Shown piece after piece: positions 24,823 through 34,657 of a stretch of DNA of 64,000 bases. Position 1 is the stretch's first letter. The number at the start of each line of letters is the position of its first letter. The DNA lies in NCBI RefSeq assembly GCF_016917355.1, contig NZ_CP070304.1, positions 4,340,001 through 4,404,000 on the forward strand, given 5' to 3'. The stretch is from Glaciimonas sp. PAMC28666. Lineage in GTDB: Bacteria; Pseudomonadota; Gammaproteobacteria; Burkholderiales; Burkholderiaceae_D. A model generated the notes under the pieces. That model did not search any database. It saw only the letters and a list, made by a program, of their open reading frames with translations, and was not told where the DNA came from. Made by a program: the position numbers and the translations under genes.

Positions 24823-25890
24823 ATGCCAAAAGCCATTGGATACGCCGCACAATCTGCGCAGACACCATTAGTACCATTCTCCTTTGAACGTCGGGAACCT
24901 GGACCGCATGATGTCCAGATCGAAATATTGTACTGTGGGGTATGTCATTCGGACTTGCATACCGCCCGTAACGAATGGCATAACACCATCTATCCAACTG
25001 TGCCGGGACACGAAATTGTCGGCCGTGTCGTTAAAGTCGGGGAGCATGTCAAAAATTTCAAAGTGGGCGAGATGGCGGGAGTCGGTTGCATGGTCGACTC
25101 TTGTCAGACCTGTCCTAGTTGCGCGGAAGGCCTGGAGCAATATTGCGAAACCGGCTTCGTGGGCACGTATAACGGCGAAGATAAGCACAGTGGCGGGGTG
25201 ACTTTCGGCGGCTATGCGAACAACATCGTGGTGAGCGAAAAGTTTGTTTTACACATCTCGGATAAGCTTGATCCTGCTTCGGCGGCCCCGCTATTGTGTG
25301 CTGGTATCACCACTTATTCTCCTTTGCGACATTGGAACGTTAGTAAAGGCCACAAGGTTGGTATCGTCGGCTTGGGCGGCCTCGGTCACATGGGTGTGAA
25401 AATTGCGCACGCCATGGGCGCGCATGTGGTGTTATTTACGACGTCGCCCAACAAGATAGAGGATGCGTTGCGCCTGGGAGCGGATGAGGTAGTCATTTCC
25501 AAAGATCCAGATCAAATGGCAAAGCATGCAAACAGTTTTAACTTCATCCTCAATACAGTGGCTGCGCCGCATGATTTGGATCCATTTTTAAACTTATTGA
25601 AACTTGATGGTGCAATGACATTAGTTGGCGCACCAGCCGAGTCACATCCGTCACCGAATGTATTTAATCTGATCATGAAACGCCGCACCCTGGCGGGATC
25701 TCTCATCGGCGGCATTAAGGAAACCCAGGAAATGCTGGATTTCTGTGCCGAGCATGGGATTACATCGGATATCGAATTGATCCCGATTCAAGACCTGAAT
25801 CACGCTTATGAACGAATGCTGAAGAGTGACGTTAAATATCGTTTTGTAATTGATATGGCGTCGTTGTCGAAAGAACAGGCTGCCGCCTGA
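24823..25890 (+). CDS. Zinc-dependent NADP alcohol/aldehyde dehydrogenase (YahK-like)
   Basis: 355-residue medium-chain dehydrogenase. The catalytic zinc region is CGVCHSDLHTARNEW with PGHEIVGRVVKVGEHV; the structural zinc cysteines are in CMVDSCQTCPSCAEGLEQYC; the Rossmann motif is GIVGLGGLGHMGVKIA. This is the cinnamyl-alcohol dehydrogenase/YahK group that reduces a wide range of aldehydes with NADPH. The ATG at 24823 has AAAGGA upstream; a TTG two codons earlier is less likely. It is monocistronic and ends at a strong terminator hairpin. Confidence 0.95.
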   Translation: MPKAIGYAAQSAQTPLVPFSFERREPGPHDVQIEILYCGVCHSDLHTARNEWHNTIYPTVPGHEIVGRVVKVGEHVKNFKVGEMAGVGCMVDSCQTCPSCAEGLEQYCETGFVGTYNGEDKHSGGVTFGGYANNIVVSEKFVLHISDKLDPASAAPLLCAGITTYSPLRHWNVSKGHKVGIVGLGGLGHMGVKIAHAMGAHVVLFTTSPNKIEDALRLGADEVVISKDPDQMAKHANSFNFILNTVAAPHDLDPFLNLLKLDGAMTLVGAPAESHPSPNVFNLIMKRRTLAGSLIGGIKETQEMLDFCAEHGITSDIELIPIQDLNHAYERMLKSDVKYRFVIDMASLSKEQAAA

Positions 25891-25912
25891 TTTTTGTTGG
25901 TTGACACGTTTT

Positions 25913-25951
25913 AAAAAAAGTCATCCCGGCGTAAGCAGGGATGACTTTTTT
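25913..25951. terminator. Bidirectional rho-independent terminator
   Basis: aaaaaaagtcatccc, a short loop, then gggatgacttttttt-like ending: a long stem with A-tract before and T-tract after. It lies between the convergent alcohol dehydrogenase and cytochrome b561 genes and can serve both. Confidence 0.9.
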
Positions 25952-25998
25952 AATGCAGCACTATCAATCATGGACCATCAGGAGCCATCAGGAACCAT

Positions 25999-26550
25999 TT
26001 AGCGGTGGCCGGATTTGGCGCGTAGGGAGATACTTTTGAAGACACCGTCTTTCAACACCAATGCGTGTAATAAACCGGCAGCAATGTGAAAAACAATCAG
26101 CGCAAAAAATGCCTGTCCGCAGACACCATGGGCGTATCGTAACCACGCGTACAGTGTGACGTTTTGAGGAGCGATCGATGGCAGATGAAAGGCGCCAATA
26201 CCGGGCAATGGATATCCGGCAGCCGACAGCATCCCCCAACCCAGCAACGGCATTGCGAACATTGCACCATATAACAGCCAGTGCGAGAGGGTGGCGACGT
26301 GCCGCTGCCATGCCGGCATGCTGGATGGCAATTTCGGAGAGTGGCCAAGCAATCGTAGCAATAGTCGCAGGACGACCAACACTAGCAAAGCCAGACCAAG
26401 CGGCTTATGAATGCCGATCAGCCATAACCGCCAATGCGACACAGTGCTGATCATTCCCACGCCGATGAGCAGCATCGCGAGGAGTAACGGTGCCATTAAC
26501 CAGTGCAATAGTCGCGATGGCAGGCTAAACGAATCTGCGCGAGGTTTCAT
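25999..26550 (-). CDS. Cytochrome b561 family protein
   Basis: 183 residues, four predicted helices with paired histidines for two b-hemes: FSLPSRLLHWLMAPLLLAML, GIHKPLGLALLVLVVLRLL, ATLSHWLLYGAMFAMPLLGW and ALIVFHIAAGLLHALVLKDG. It is an inner-membrane electron carrier. Its start overlaps the stop of the catalase-like gene by four bases (ATGA), so the pair probably forms one system in which quinol electrons feed the periplasmic peroxidase. This pairing is common in proteobacteria. Confidence 0.92.
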   Translation of the reverse strand: MKPRADSFSLPSRLLHWLMAPLLLAMLLIGVGMISTVSHWRLWLIGIHKPLGLALLVLVVLRLLLRLLGHSPKLPSSMPAWQRHVATLSHWLLYGAMFAMPLLGWGMLSAAGYPLPGIGAFHLPSIAPQNVTLYAWLRYAHGVCGQAFFALIVFHIAAGLLHALVLKDGVFKSISLRAKSGHR

Positions 26551-27698
26551 GGATTTCCTTTTTTTGCGATCAGTTGCGCGTTGTTGGTTTGGGTGACTGC
26601 TCCTTCGGCTTCTTCCCGCGTACGGACGTTGAACGAGCGCGAGTAAGCGCTTGAACGCCCTGCCAGCAGCGGATCGCTGGAAGGTCGGATTCCGTGCGGC
26701 AAAATCAACGGATCAAAATTCACATCACGGCAAGGGCCATCATCCTGACTAACGGTCTGATTTAGGGTGAGTGTTCCCGCATCCACCGTCGTCCGGTCTG
26801 CCGGCCATGACTGGGTAGCGTCATTTGTCACATCGCCAGCTTTTGCCAACGTCAATATCAAGTGCCAGCGTAACGGCCCTTGTTGTAACTGTTGTTCGAG
26901 ATCGTGGCTCAGGAAGTCGGCTGCCTTAGGTATTATTGGGTCGATTGGCGTGTACGCCAGTTCCGGAACCATCGCCCAGCGAACGAATTGTTTATCACCA
27001 TTGGCGGCGACTAACTGAAATGCGTTGATGCTGTAATAGGTGCCATTTGCCCAACTCGAAGAAGGTAGATGCGTCTTTCCCCATTCTCGCGCTCCCGCGG
27101 TTTCCGGATGCGCGTCAAAAAACGCCTTCATGCGCGCCGGGTCGGGTTTTCCTGTAGCAGGATCAGGCCGTGCTGCTTCCAATTGTTCGTAGAATGCCCG
27201 CGGTGTTTTTACGGCAAACAAAGGAACGTTGTTCATTCCGGTGCGCCATTGTTCTCCGTTGGGCTGTTGAAATTGCAGCGCCATACTGCGTACCGGACTG
27301 CTGGCATCGGTAATCTCTGGATTACCGCCGGGTATCGCAAAACGGCCAATCACCGGGGTCCGGGATGCGCCAAATACCAAGGCATTGGAGAGGCCGGAAG
27401 CCGAACCGTTACCGTCGAAATAACCGACCACGCATACGCCCTTGGCATGATTACGGCGAAATCCCGGGTGCGTTCCAAAATCTTGATTAAAGGTGGCAAT
27501 AATTTGTTTCGGCGTGAGACGCGTGGGTGAGAACCAACCGGCGGCATAAGCGTATGCGCATACCAGCGCCAGCCCGACGGTCGTTATTACTAGTAATGGT
27601 CGAAAAAGCGGTGTTTCGATAGGAAGGGCAAAGGCTTTATGCAGCATTTGGCTAAGACGATCAGGGACGGACTTTGGACGTTCTGGAGGAGAGGTCAT
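26547..27698 (-). CDS. SrpA-type catalase-family peroxidase
   Basis: 383 residues with an N-terminal membrane segment (PLLVITTVGLALVCAYAYA) and a minimal catalase fold: HPGFRRNHAKGVCVVGYFDG carries the distal His region, followed by FAIPGGNPEITDASSPVRSM and QWRTGMNNVPLFAV, LPSSSWANGTYYSINAFQLV. Family members are heme peroxidases with reduced catalase activity and lack the full-length catalase extensions. The N-terminal anchor and coupling to cytochrome b561 place it on the periplasmic face. It starts the two-gene operon. Confidence 0.9.
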   Translation of the reverse strand: MTSPPERPKSVPDRLSQMLHKAFALPIETPLFRPLLVITTVGLALVCAYAYAAGWFSPTRLTPKQIIATFNQDFGTHPGFRRNHAKGVCVVGYFDGNGSASGLSNALVFGASRTPVIGRFAIPGGNPEITDASSPVRSMALQFQQPNGEQWRTGMNNVPLFAVKTPRAFYEQLEAARPDPATGKPDPARMKAFFDAHPETAGAREWGKTHLPSSSWANGTYYSINAFQLVAANGDKQFVRWAMVPELAYTPIDPIIPKAADFLSHDLEQQLQQGPLRWHLILTLAKAGDVTNDATQSWPADRTTVDAGTLTLNQTVSQDDGPCRDVNFDPLILPHGIRPSSDPLLAGRSSAYSRSFNVRTREEAEGAVTQTNNAQLIAKKGNP

Positions 27699-28108
27699 GG
27701 GCTGTCGGATGTGAGGTTAAGTAGCAGTATTCAATATGAAATGCGCTATGGCGTTTTCAATACAGATGCTTTAGGACGCCATCTTCAGAGCCTCAGGCGT
27801 TAAATACTAAGTCTTTCCAAAATACATACCCGCCTGAGCGGAGGTTGGATGTGTATTGCGCGACTTAATTTCATCAAATCAACAATAAAAAAATATTAAA
27901 TGAAATAATTTCAATACAACTTCGAATACTACTTATTTTCGTTCTTCTTCATAAACTAAAAACGCGGTGTGAAGAGGTCAAAATGACTTTTTGTTAAATG
28001 CGAAGGTAAAAAATAAGCCGTAAAAATATATCTATCGATGCTTAAAACGTGTCGATGGTATCGATCATTGAGGAGTGCAACACCACTGTCCCGCTACATC
28101 ACCTTACC
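27699..28108. other. AT-rich intergenic region with a 13-bp palindrome
   Basis: About 410 bp between the catalase operon and the decayed TonB receptor, clearly more AT-rich than its surroundings. It contains TGAAATAATTTCA (27901–27913), a perfect palindrome that could be an iron- or stress-responsive operator. No coding sequence is apparent. Confidence 0.4.
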
Positions 28109-29031
28109 TGTGAATCAAGTTGTTTTAAGACGCCACACAATGGCGCTGGCGCTGGCCGTAACCTTAAGCAGCATGTCGATAGTATCTATAGATGTTTTTG
28201 GGGCGATACGGAGTGTCGACGCAGCGGCGCGTTTTAATCTCACCGATTATTGAAATTAATTACTGGCGCGACCATTACCCGGGCTGAAAGTAGCGGTATA
28301 ACCTATGGAGAGGTGCACAGAACTTCTGCCAGCGATACCACGCCGTATGTCGGCGTGGTGGTTGACCTGACTAAAAACGTGTCTGCTTACGCAAGCTATA
28401 CCGGCATCTTTAATCCGCAAACACAAGCCGATATCAAAGGCGTTCCACTTGATCCCGCTAAAGGAAAGAGCACGGAAGTAGGTTTAAAGAGCGAATTTTT
28501 TGACCGCCGACTCAACGCTTGGATTGCTGTATTTAAAACTAAACAAAGCAACGCGGCCGAGCAGGCCGGTTACGTTGGCGCCGCGGCGTATTACACAGTT
28601 ATTGACGCAGAGTCGAAAGGTTTCGAGCTGGAGCTAACTGGTGAAATTACCAAGGGCTTGCAAGCCAGCGCTGGTTACACCCAATTGTCGATCACTGGCG
28701 ATGACGGTAGTGCTGTCAGAACGTATGTGCCAAGGAAGCTATTCAGAGCGTCGAGCACTTATCAGTTACCGCAATTGGCGCAAATAAAAAATGGGGCCAG
28801 CCTGAACTGGCAAGGCGATACCCAACGCGATCAAGGCGATGGCATCGTGACGCGTCAAGCCAGCTACGCGTTGCTCAATCTGATGGCGCGCTACGATATC
28901 ACCAAACATGTCAGCGTTTCCGCGAATCTGAATAACGTCACTGACAAAAAATACCTCACTAGTCTTTACACTCGCAGGGTTATTACGGCGCGCCCCGTAA
29001 TGCCAGTGTGGCGTTGAACTGGAAATATTAG
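28109..29031 (+). pseudogene. TonB-dependent siderophore receptor, internally deleted and frameshifted
   Basis: A FhuE/FpvA-like receptor remnant. A GTG at 28109 opens a signal-like start (VVLRRHTMALALAVTLSS). It is followed almost at once by barrel sequence RFNLTDY, so the plug and about half the barrel are missing. One base is lost near 28252: restoring it gives RFNLTDYWKLITGATITRAE in one frame. The remaining barrel reads well (VSAYASYTGIFNPQTQADIK, KGFELELTGEITKGLQASAG, LNNVTDKKYLTSLY). A second frameshift near 28970 then moves the conserved ending GYYGAPRNASVALNWKY out of frame. Not functional. Confidence 0.88.
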
Positions 29032-29057
29032 TTTGCTAGCGTTGTGGACATAAAGTA

Positions 29058-30263
29058 ATGCGTCCTTTGTTTGTGTTGTTGCATGGATGGTTTGGACTAG
29101 CGGTTGCCATCTTTTTGTTTATTTCAGGTGCTACCGGCGCGTTGATTTCATGGGATCATGAACTCGACGGCTGGTTGAATCCGCAATTGTTTGATGCCAA
29201 AAGCGGCGACAACATTTCCGGCAAGCCCGTTTTATCTGGCTTGGCGCTCACTAATCGTGTTGAAGCGGCGGACCCACGCGTGCGGGTTCGTTATCTTTTA
29301 ACGCAGGAAGAGCCAGGCCATGCGTCGCAATTGCTAGTCGAAGGGCGCATTGATCCGGCGACCGGCAAGCCTTTTGATTTGGGTTTTAATCAGATTGCCC
29401 TTGATCCCGTGACGGGCGAAGTCCAGGGCAAGCGCACGTGGGGCCAAATTTCCCTTAGCCGGGAAAATTTGCTGCCTTTTTTTATATAAACTGCACTACA
29501 CCATGCATATTCCGTCAGGTTGGGGAATCGAATTCGGCATCTGATTTATGGGCTGATCGGTGTAGTCTGGCTAAGCTGGCGAAAATCGTTTGCTTTTCGC
29601 TGGAAGCACGGTGGACATAAACCATTTCGATTTACATCCTTCCGGCGGGGTGTGGGTATGGGCGTAATTGCTGGTTCTGGCGATCACGTCGGTATAGATG
29701 AATCTGGCAAATCAAATTGTCCGACCTATCGTAGGGAAATTCTCAACGCTGCATCCAAATGCTTTTGCCACGCGCACGGCACAACCGGAGGATAAACCGA
29801 TCGAACCGGTCATCAGCCGTGAGCGTGCGGTGGAAATCGCTAAGATCGAAGCAAAAAAACGCGGGCGGACATTGCCCGCCGGAGGGATATTTTATGCCCC
29901 TTCCTATGGCCTGTACGGAGTAGGATTTTTTGAACCGGGGAATGATCACGGTGACAGCGGATTAGGCAATGCCTGTTATACCTTGATGCAAAAAATGGGA
30001 GTCCTGCCGGGGGTAGTTTTCCTGGTGCCGGCAGCGCTGGCGACATATTTTTGCAAGCCCAATTCCCGTTGCATTCTGGGCGTATTTTCGGTTTGACCGG
30101 CCGCATCCTGATTTCGATCATGGGAGTGATCGTCGCGATGTTAAGTGCGACGGGTTTGTTGATCTGGTTTCGAAAACGACGCGCCCGGGTCCTGCAACAA
30201 TCAGAGGTAAAAAGGGGCCCGGCGTTTCACAGCGCCAATCCTAGCGTTCGGGCAACGGAATAA
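29058..30263 (+). pseudogene. PepSY-domain siderophore-iron reductase, multiply broken
   Basis: Starts well (MRPLFVLLHGWFGLAVAIFL, SGATGALISWDHELDGWLNP), as in PepSY-associated inner-membrane proteins encoded beside TonB receptors. Near 29482 an extra T breaks the frame (LLPF then YKLHYTMHIPSGWGIEFG in another frame). Further damage follows: a small deletion in the second helix region (about 29560–29590), a shift near 29625, stops near 29667 and 29696, and a shift near 29990–30010. The C-terminus is still readable (GRIFGLTGRILISIMGVIV, LLIWFRKRRAR). It decays together with the receptor upstream and overlaps the pirin gene end. Confidence 0.85.
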
Positions 30264-31119
30264 ACTCCGTTTCGCCGGGTACTGGAGGAAAGACGTCGTC
30301 TTGCTGAAGCTTCCAGGCAGCTTTTGCGTTCTCAATACGTTCTTTTGTGCTCGCGACGAAATTCCACCAGAGAAAGCGCGGGCCATCCAACGGTTCGCCA
30401 CCTAAAAGCATGAAGGTGGTGTCGCTTTGCGCGACCACGGTCACAGTGATTTCCGGCTTAAGTGCCACCAGCGTGCCTTGTTCTATCGTTTCACCATCGA
30501 CTGCCAGCGCACCGCTAATGATGTAAATAGCCCGTTCTGCAACATCAGGCGCGACTTGGATATGCGCTTGCGCCGCCAGTTTGACGGAAACATACAACGT
30601 ATCACTGTGGGTTTTGACCGGCGATGTCTGACCAAATGCTGTTCCCACCAGGACGTGACAGGTCGCCCCGTTCAATTTCACAAGAGGAAGATCCGCTTCA
30701 GGATAGTGCCAAAATCCGGGCGCGGTTTCTTCATCTTTTTGCGGTAAAGCCACCCACATTTGCAAGCCTTGCACCGCGATGCCTTGCTGACGAATGTCTT
30801 CCGGCACACGCTCAGAATGTGTAATGCCACGTCCCGATGTCATCCAGTTAATATCGCCCGGGGTGATACGTTGGACACTTCCCAGGCTATCGCGGTGTAC
30901 CATTGCGCCGGAAAAAAGGTAGGTTACCGTCGCCAGGCCGATATGCGGATGGGGACGGACGTCACCCGTGCTGCCTTCCGACGGAAACGTAAACGGTCCC
31001 ATGTGATCAAAAAAAACAAAGGGACCGACTGTGCGCACCTCGGCGGCCGGGAGTAAGCGCCGGACCGGGAAGCCGATGTCGCGCACGTGGGCATGAATAA
31101 TATGGCTGATGCTGCTCAT
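30241..31119 (-). CDS. Pirin family protein
   Basis: 292-residue bicupin. The N-terminal cupin has the metal motif RPHPHIGLATVTYLF and ITPGDINWMTSGRGITHSER, giving the usual three His and one Glu. The C-terminal cupin is at about 180–270. Bacterial pirins have been reported with quercetinase or redox-modulating roles; the role here is unknown. It is monocistronic, convergent with the broken PepSY gene, and divergent from the LysR gene across about 250 bp. Confidence 0.93.
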   Translation of the reverse strand: MSSISHIIHAHVRDIGFPVRRLLPAAEVRTVGPFVFFDHMGPFTFPSEGSTGDVRPHPHIGLATVTYLFSGAMVHRDSLGSVQRITPGDINWMTSGRGITHSERVPEDIRQQGIAVQGLQMWVALPQKDEETAPGFWHYPEADLPLVKLNGATCHVLVGTAFGQTSPVKTHSDTLYVSVKLAAQAHIQVAPDVAERAIYIISGALAVDGETIEQGTLVALKPEITVTVVAQSDTTFMLLGGEPLDGPRFLWWNFVASTKERIENAKAAWKLQQDDVFPPVPGETEFIPLPER

Positions 31120-31373
31120 GCGTTTTTCCTTTGGATTTAAATTTCTGTATCTAATCTTATGTTTAATCTGGTATTAAATCTTGTATTCAAGCGTCGTAAT
31201 GGCATAAACCGATGTTTTAAACATTTTAGCGCGCTATAGACCGGTAAGCAGAGAGGCGTCAAGAAAACATCGGAGAGGTGTTCTCCTAGTGTTCGAAGCC
31301 GTTGCCAACGATGGCATTAACTTGATATAAGTAGCATCCCCTTACACCACATCGGCTACTGGCCCTAAATTCC

Positions 31374-32312
31374 ATGGCGTTAAATAATCTATTGCGGCGG
31401 CTTGATCTCACCACTTTGCAACTGTTCTTGTCTATTCATGAGGAGGGCACGCTCACTCGGGCGGCGGAGCGCGAAGCGATTGCGGTGTCGGCTGCTAGTA
31501 AACGACTGGTTGAGTTGGAGCAAGCGATTGGGGTTGCCCTGTTTATTCGCAAGGCCAAAGGTATGGTGCTTACGCCAGCCGGGGAGACTCTGCTCACGCA
31601 CGCGCGTCGCATGCTGCTAAGCGTGGAAAAAATCGGGCTGGAGCTAGCAGAACATGCGCAAGGTGTTCGCGGATATGTCCGCATGGTTGCCAACTTATCC
31701 GCGATTGTAGAATTTTTGCCTGAGGATTTGCGGGCATTTATTCAAATGCACGAACAAGTTAAGCTGGACCTCGAGGAGCGCCCGAGCGGACGGGTTGTGA
31801 AAGGTGTCGAAGATAGCTGGGCCGATATTGGCATCTGTTCTGGCGATGTCGATACGCGCGACTTGCAATCCGTCTTGTATCGACGCGACAAATTGGTGTT
31901 GGTGATGCGCGATGATCATCCGTTGGCTGGGCATAGCAGTGTCGAATTTGCGACGACCCTCGATAGTGACCATGTCGGGTTACATGCCGAAAGCTCCATT
32001 AATGCCCGCGCCCATCTGGCCTCTCATAGTGCCGGAAAAGCCTTGAAAATGCGCATCCAGGTGCCCGGATTTGATGCCGTCTGCCGAATGGCTCAGGTCG
32101 GGATGGGGCTGGGAGTGATTCCTCACGCTGTGTTCGTGGCGATCGGGCAGCCGCTCGGTCTGGTCGCGGTGGCATTGGAGGACGACTGGGCACAGCGAGA
32201 GCTCAGAATTGTCGTGCGTGACGCGAAAGCGCTGTCGCCGGTCACTCAGGCATTGTTTGATCATTTGAGCTGCGCGGAAATGCGGGCTGGGCTGCTCACT
32301 GATGTGACGTGA
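31374..32312 (+). CDS. LysR-family regulator beside CoA-transferase/HMG-CoA-lyase genes
   Basis: 312 residues, standard LysR. The winged helix-turn-helix is at about 12–70 (TTLQLFLSIHEEGTLTRAAE, AVSAASKRLVELEQAIG) and the effector domain follows (VRMVANLSAIVEFLP, DIGICSGDVDTRDL, MAQVGMGLGVIPHAVF). It lies 207 bp upstream of, and on the same strand as, the CaiB and HMG-CoA-lyase genes and probably controls them. It belongs to a group often paired with acid-catabolism genes. Confidence 0.9.
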   Translation: MALNNLLRRLDLTTLQLFLSIHEEGTLTRAAEREAIAVSAASKRLVELEQAIGVALFIRKAKGMVLTPAGETLLTHARRMLLSVEKIGLELAEHAQGVRGYVRMVANLSAIVEFLPEDLRAFIQMHEQVKLDLEERPSGRVVKGVEDSWADIGICSGDVDTRDLQSVLYRRDKLVLVMRDDHPLAGHSSVEFATTLDSDHVGLHAESSINARAHLASHSAGKALKMRIQVPGFDAVCRMAQVGMGLGVIPHAVFVAIGQPLGLVAVALEDDWAQRELRIVVRDAKALSPVTQALFDHLSCAEMRAGLLTDVT

Positions 32313-32519
32313 AGACGCGCAACTTGCGATAAAGCAATCTCCATAAAGCACCATCTGAGCATCATCTAAGCACCATCTTCTGATAATGGATTATTGACCG
32401 CGATGTAAGCGTGATAAATATTCAGCATTCTGATTTGGCGAACGCTCGTTGATAATTTAGGGGTGGACGAAAGCCGCTCCCTCCTTTTATCCTGTGGAAA
32501 ATCAAAACAGGAGAAATTC

Positions 32520-33713
32520 ATGAGCGGACCTCTTAAAGGTATTCGTGTCATAGAGATAGGCACATTGATCGCCGCGCCTTTCGCGGCACGCATGATGGCG
32601 GAATTCGGCGCCGAGGTGATCAAAATTGAAGCGCCCGTGACCGGTGATCCCATTCGAAAATGGAGAAAACTGTATGAAGGCACGTCGCTTTGGTGGTATT
32701 TGCAATCGCGCAACAAAAAATCCATTTCAATTAATCTAAAGTCGCCGGAAGGCATCGAGATCATCAAACGTCTTGCCAGTAACGCCGATGTGTTGATCGA
32801 AAATTTGAAGCCTGGTGCCATGGAACAACTGGGTTTAGGGTGGGATGTGCTCCACGCCTTAAATCCGAAGCTGACGATGGTCCGCATTTCCGGCTATGGC
32901 CAAACCGGTCCTTATAAGGACCGCCCGGGCTTTGGCGCTATTGGCGAGGCCATGGGCGGAATCCGTTATACGACCGGTGAGCCAGACGGCGCACCGGCTC
33001 GGGTCGGCGTCAGTCTGGGTGATTCGCTCGCCTCACTACACGCCGTAATGGGTGCCTTGATGTCGGTATTGCGGGTCAAAACCGGGCAGGGCAACGGTCA
33101 GGTGGTGGACGTGTCGCTGGTCGAGAGTGTTTTCAACCTGATGGAAAGTCTGATTCCCGAATACGATCTTCTCGGTCATGTGCGAGAGCGTAGCGGCGGT
33201 GCTTTACCGGGTATCGCGCCGTCCAATACCTATCCCACGCGCGATGGCGCTTATGTCGTGATAGCAGGCAACAGCAATCCGATCTTCAAGCGATTGATGC
33301 AGGCGATCGGTCGGGCCGATCTGGCCGATGATCCTGCATTCGAACATAACGACGGGCGCGTGGCGCAAGTCGTGCTGATCGATGCTGCGATTGCCGGTTG
33401 GACCTCGGCAAATCCGATTGAAGACGTGTTAGCAACACTCGAAAAAGCAGGCGTTCCCGCAGGACGGATTTATTCCGTCGCTGATATCGTTGCTGATCCA
33501 CATTATCAGGCGCGCGAGATGCTGCTGTCGGCAGAGTTGCCGGGCGGTGTGACCGTAAAAATGCCCGGCATCGTACCCAAATTGTCGGAAACACCGGGAC
33601 AAATAAATTGGCAAGGACCGACGCTGGGCGCGCATACAACCGAAGTATTGGCGGAATTAGGTCTTGCTGACATAGAAATTCAACGCCTCAGAGCGACGGG
33701 AGTTATTCAATGA
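32520..33713 (+). CDS. CaiB/BaiF family III CoA-transferase
   Basis: 397 residues. Starts at ATG 32520 with AGGAGAA four bases upstream (MSGPLKGIRVIEIG); an upstream in-frame extension is not conserved. Family features: LIAAPFAARMMAEFGAEVIK, IEAPVTGDPIRKWR, RNKKSISINLKSPEG, VLIENLKPGAMEQLGLG, RISGYGQTGPYKDRPGFG and the catalytic Asp region VSLGDSLASLHAVMG. It moves CoA between carboxylic acids without a high-energy intermediate release. It overlaps the lyase gene (ATGA), so the two act in one short pathway that activates and cleaves a hydroxy-dicarboxylate. Confidence 0.93.
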   Translation: MSGPLKGIRVIEIGTLIAAPFAARMMAEFGAEVIKIEAPVTGDPIRKWRKLYEGTSLWWYLQSRNKKSISINLKSPEGIEIIKRLASNADVLIENLKPGAMEQLGLGWDVLHALNPKLTMVRISGYGQTGPYKDRPGFGAIGEAMGGIRYTTGEPDGAPARVGVSLGDSLASLHAVMGALMSVLRVKTGQGNGQVVDVSLVESVFNLMESLIPEYDLLGHVRERSGGALPGIAPSNTYPTRDGAYVVIAGNSNPIFKRLMQAIGRADLADDPAFEHNDGRVAQVVLIDAAIAGWTSANPIEDVLATLEKAGVPAGRIYSVADIVADPHYQAREMLLSAELPGGVTVKMPGIVPKLSETPGQINWQGPTLGAHTTEVLAELGLADIEIQRLRATGVIQ

Positions 33714-34657
33714 TTACCAATTTTTCTGAACGACTAATCGTGCAGGAAGTCGCACCACGCGACGGTCTCCAAATTGAGCCAACCTGGGTATCTACAGATG
33801 ACAAAGTAGCCTTGATTGATCAACTTTCGAGCGCAGGCTTTACCCGTATAGAAGCCGGCTCCTTCGTCTCGCCCAAAGCCATCCCCGCACTGCGCGATGG
33901 TGAAGAAGTCTTTGCACGCATCCAGCGCCAGCCCGGCGTCATTTACGTGGCGCTGATTCCGAACAAAAAGGGTGCTGAGCGCGCGATTCAGGCCGGAGCC
34001 GACGAGCTCAATCTTGTCATGTCGGCGAGTCAGACCCACAACCGCGCCAATATGCGGATGCGTTGCGAGGAATCGTTGGCCGGTTTTGGCGATATCGTGG
34101 CATTGGCGGCAGGAACCGGGCTATCACTTAACGGTACCATTGCCACCACCTTTGGCTGTCCATTTGAAGGCAAGATCGATGAAGATCGGGTGATGGGATT
34201 TGTGGAAGAATATCTGAGGATGGGCATCGAGGGGATTACGCTGGCCGATACGACCGGCATGGCGAATCCACGCCAGGTGGCCCGTTTAGTCGAACGGGTA
34301 CTAAAGCAACTGCCGGCGTCGGCTTTGACACTACACTTTCATAACACCCGCGGACTGGGATTGGCGAATGTGCTGGCGGCGTATGAAGCGGGCGCACGTC
34401 GTTTCGATTCTGCGCTCGGCGGTCTGGGCGGTTGCCCGTTTGCCCCTGGTGCCTCAGGCAACATCTGCACCGAAGATCTGGTGAATCTATGTGCGGAAAT
34501 CGGCATTGAAACAGGGATCGATTTGCCGAAATTGATTTCTATGTCGCGCCAATTGCCAGCGCTGCTTGGCCACGAAGTCTCCGGACAAGTCGCCAAGGCC
34601 GGTCGCAATTGCGACCTTCATCTTGCGCCATGGGAGCGCGATAGCCTGGCCGCCTAG
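33710..34657 (+). CDS. Hydroxymethylglutaryl-CoA lyase family protein
   Basis: 315-residue TIM-barrel lyase. N-terminal VQEVAPRDGLQIEPTWVST carries the metal Asp and the Arg, LHFHNTRGLGLANVLAAYEA the metal histidines, and GGLGGCPFAPGASGNICTED the family signature with its active-site Cys. It cleaves a 3-hydroxy-3-methylglutaryl-type CoA thioester to acetyl-CoA and a keto acid. Coupling to a class III CoA-transferase suggests the substrate is first activated from the free acid; a citramalyl-CoA-like substrate is an alternative. Confidence 0.93.
   Translation: MITNFSERLIVQEVAPRDGLQIEPTWVSTDDKVALIDQLSSAGFTRIEAGSFVSPKAIPALRDGEEVFARIQRQPGVIYVALIPNKKGAERAIQAGADELNLVMSASQTHNRANMRMRCEESLAGFGDIVALAAGTGLSLNGTIATTFGCPFEGKIDEDRVMGFVEEYLRMGIEGITLADTTGMANPRQVARLVERVLKQLPASALTLHFHNTRGLGLANVLAAYEAGARRFDSALGGLGGCPFAPGASGNICTEDLVNLCAEIGIETGIDLPKLISMSRQLPALLGHEVSGQVAKAGRNCDLHLAPWERDSLAA

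Noticed and set aside
30760-31056. Plus-strand frames across the pirin gene
   Set aside because: The minus strand encodes a complete pirin with its metal-binding residues.
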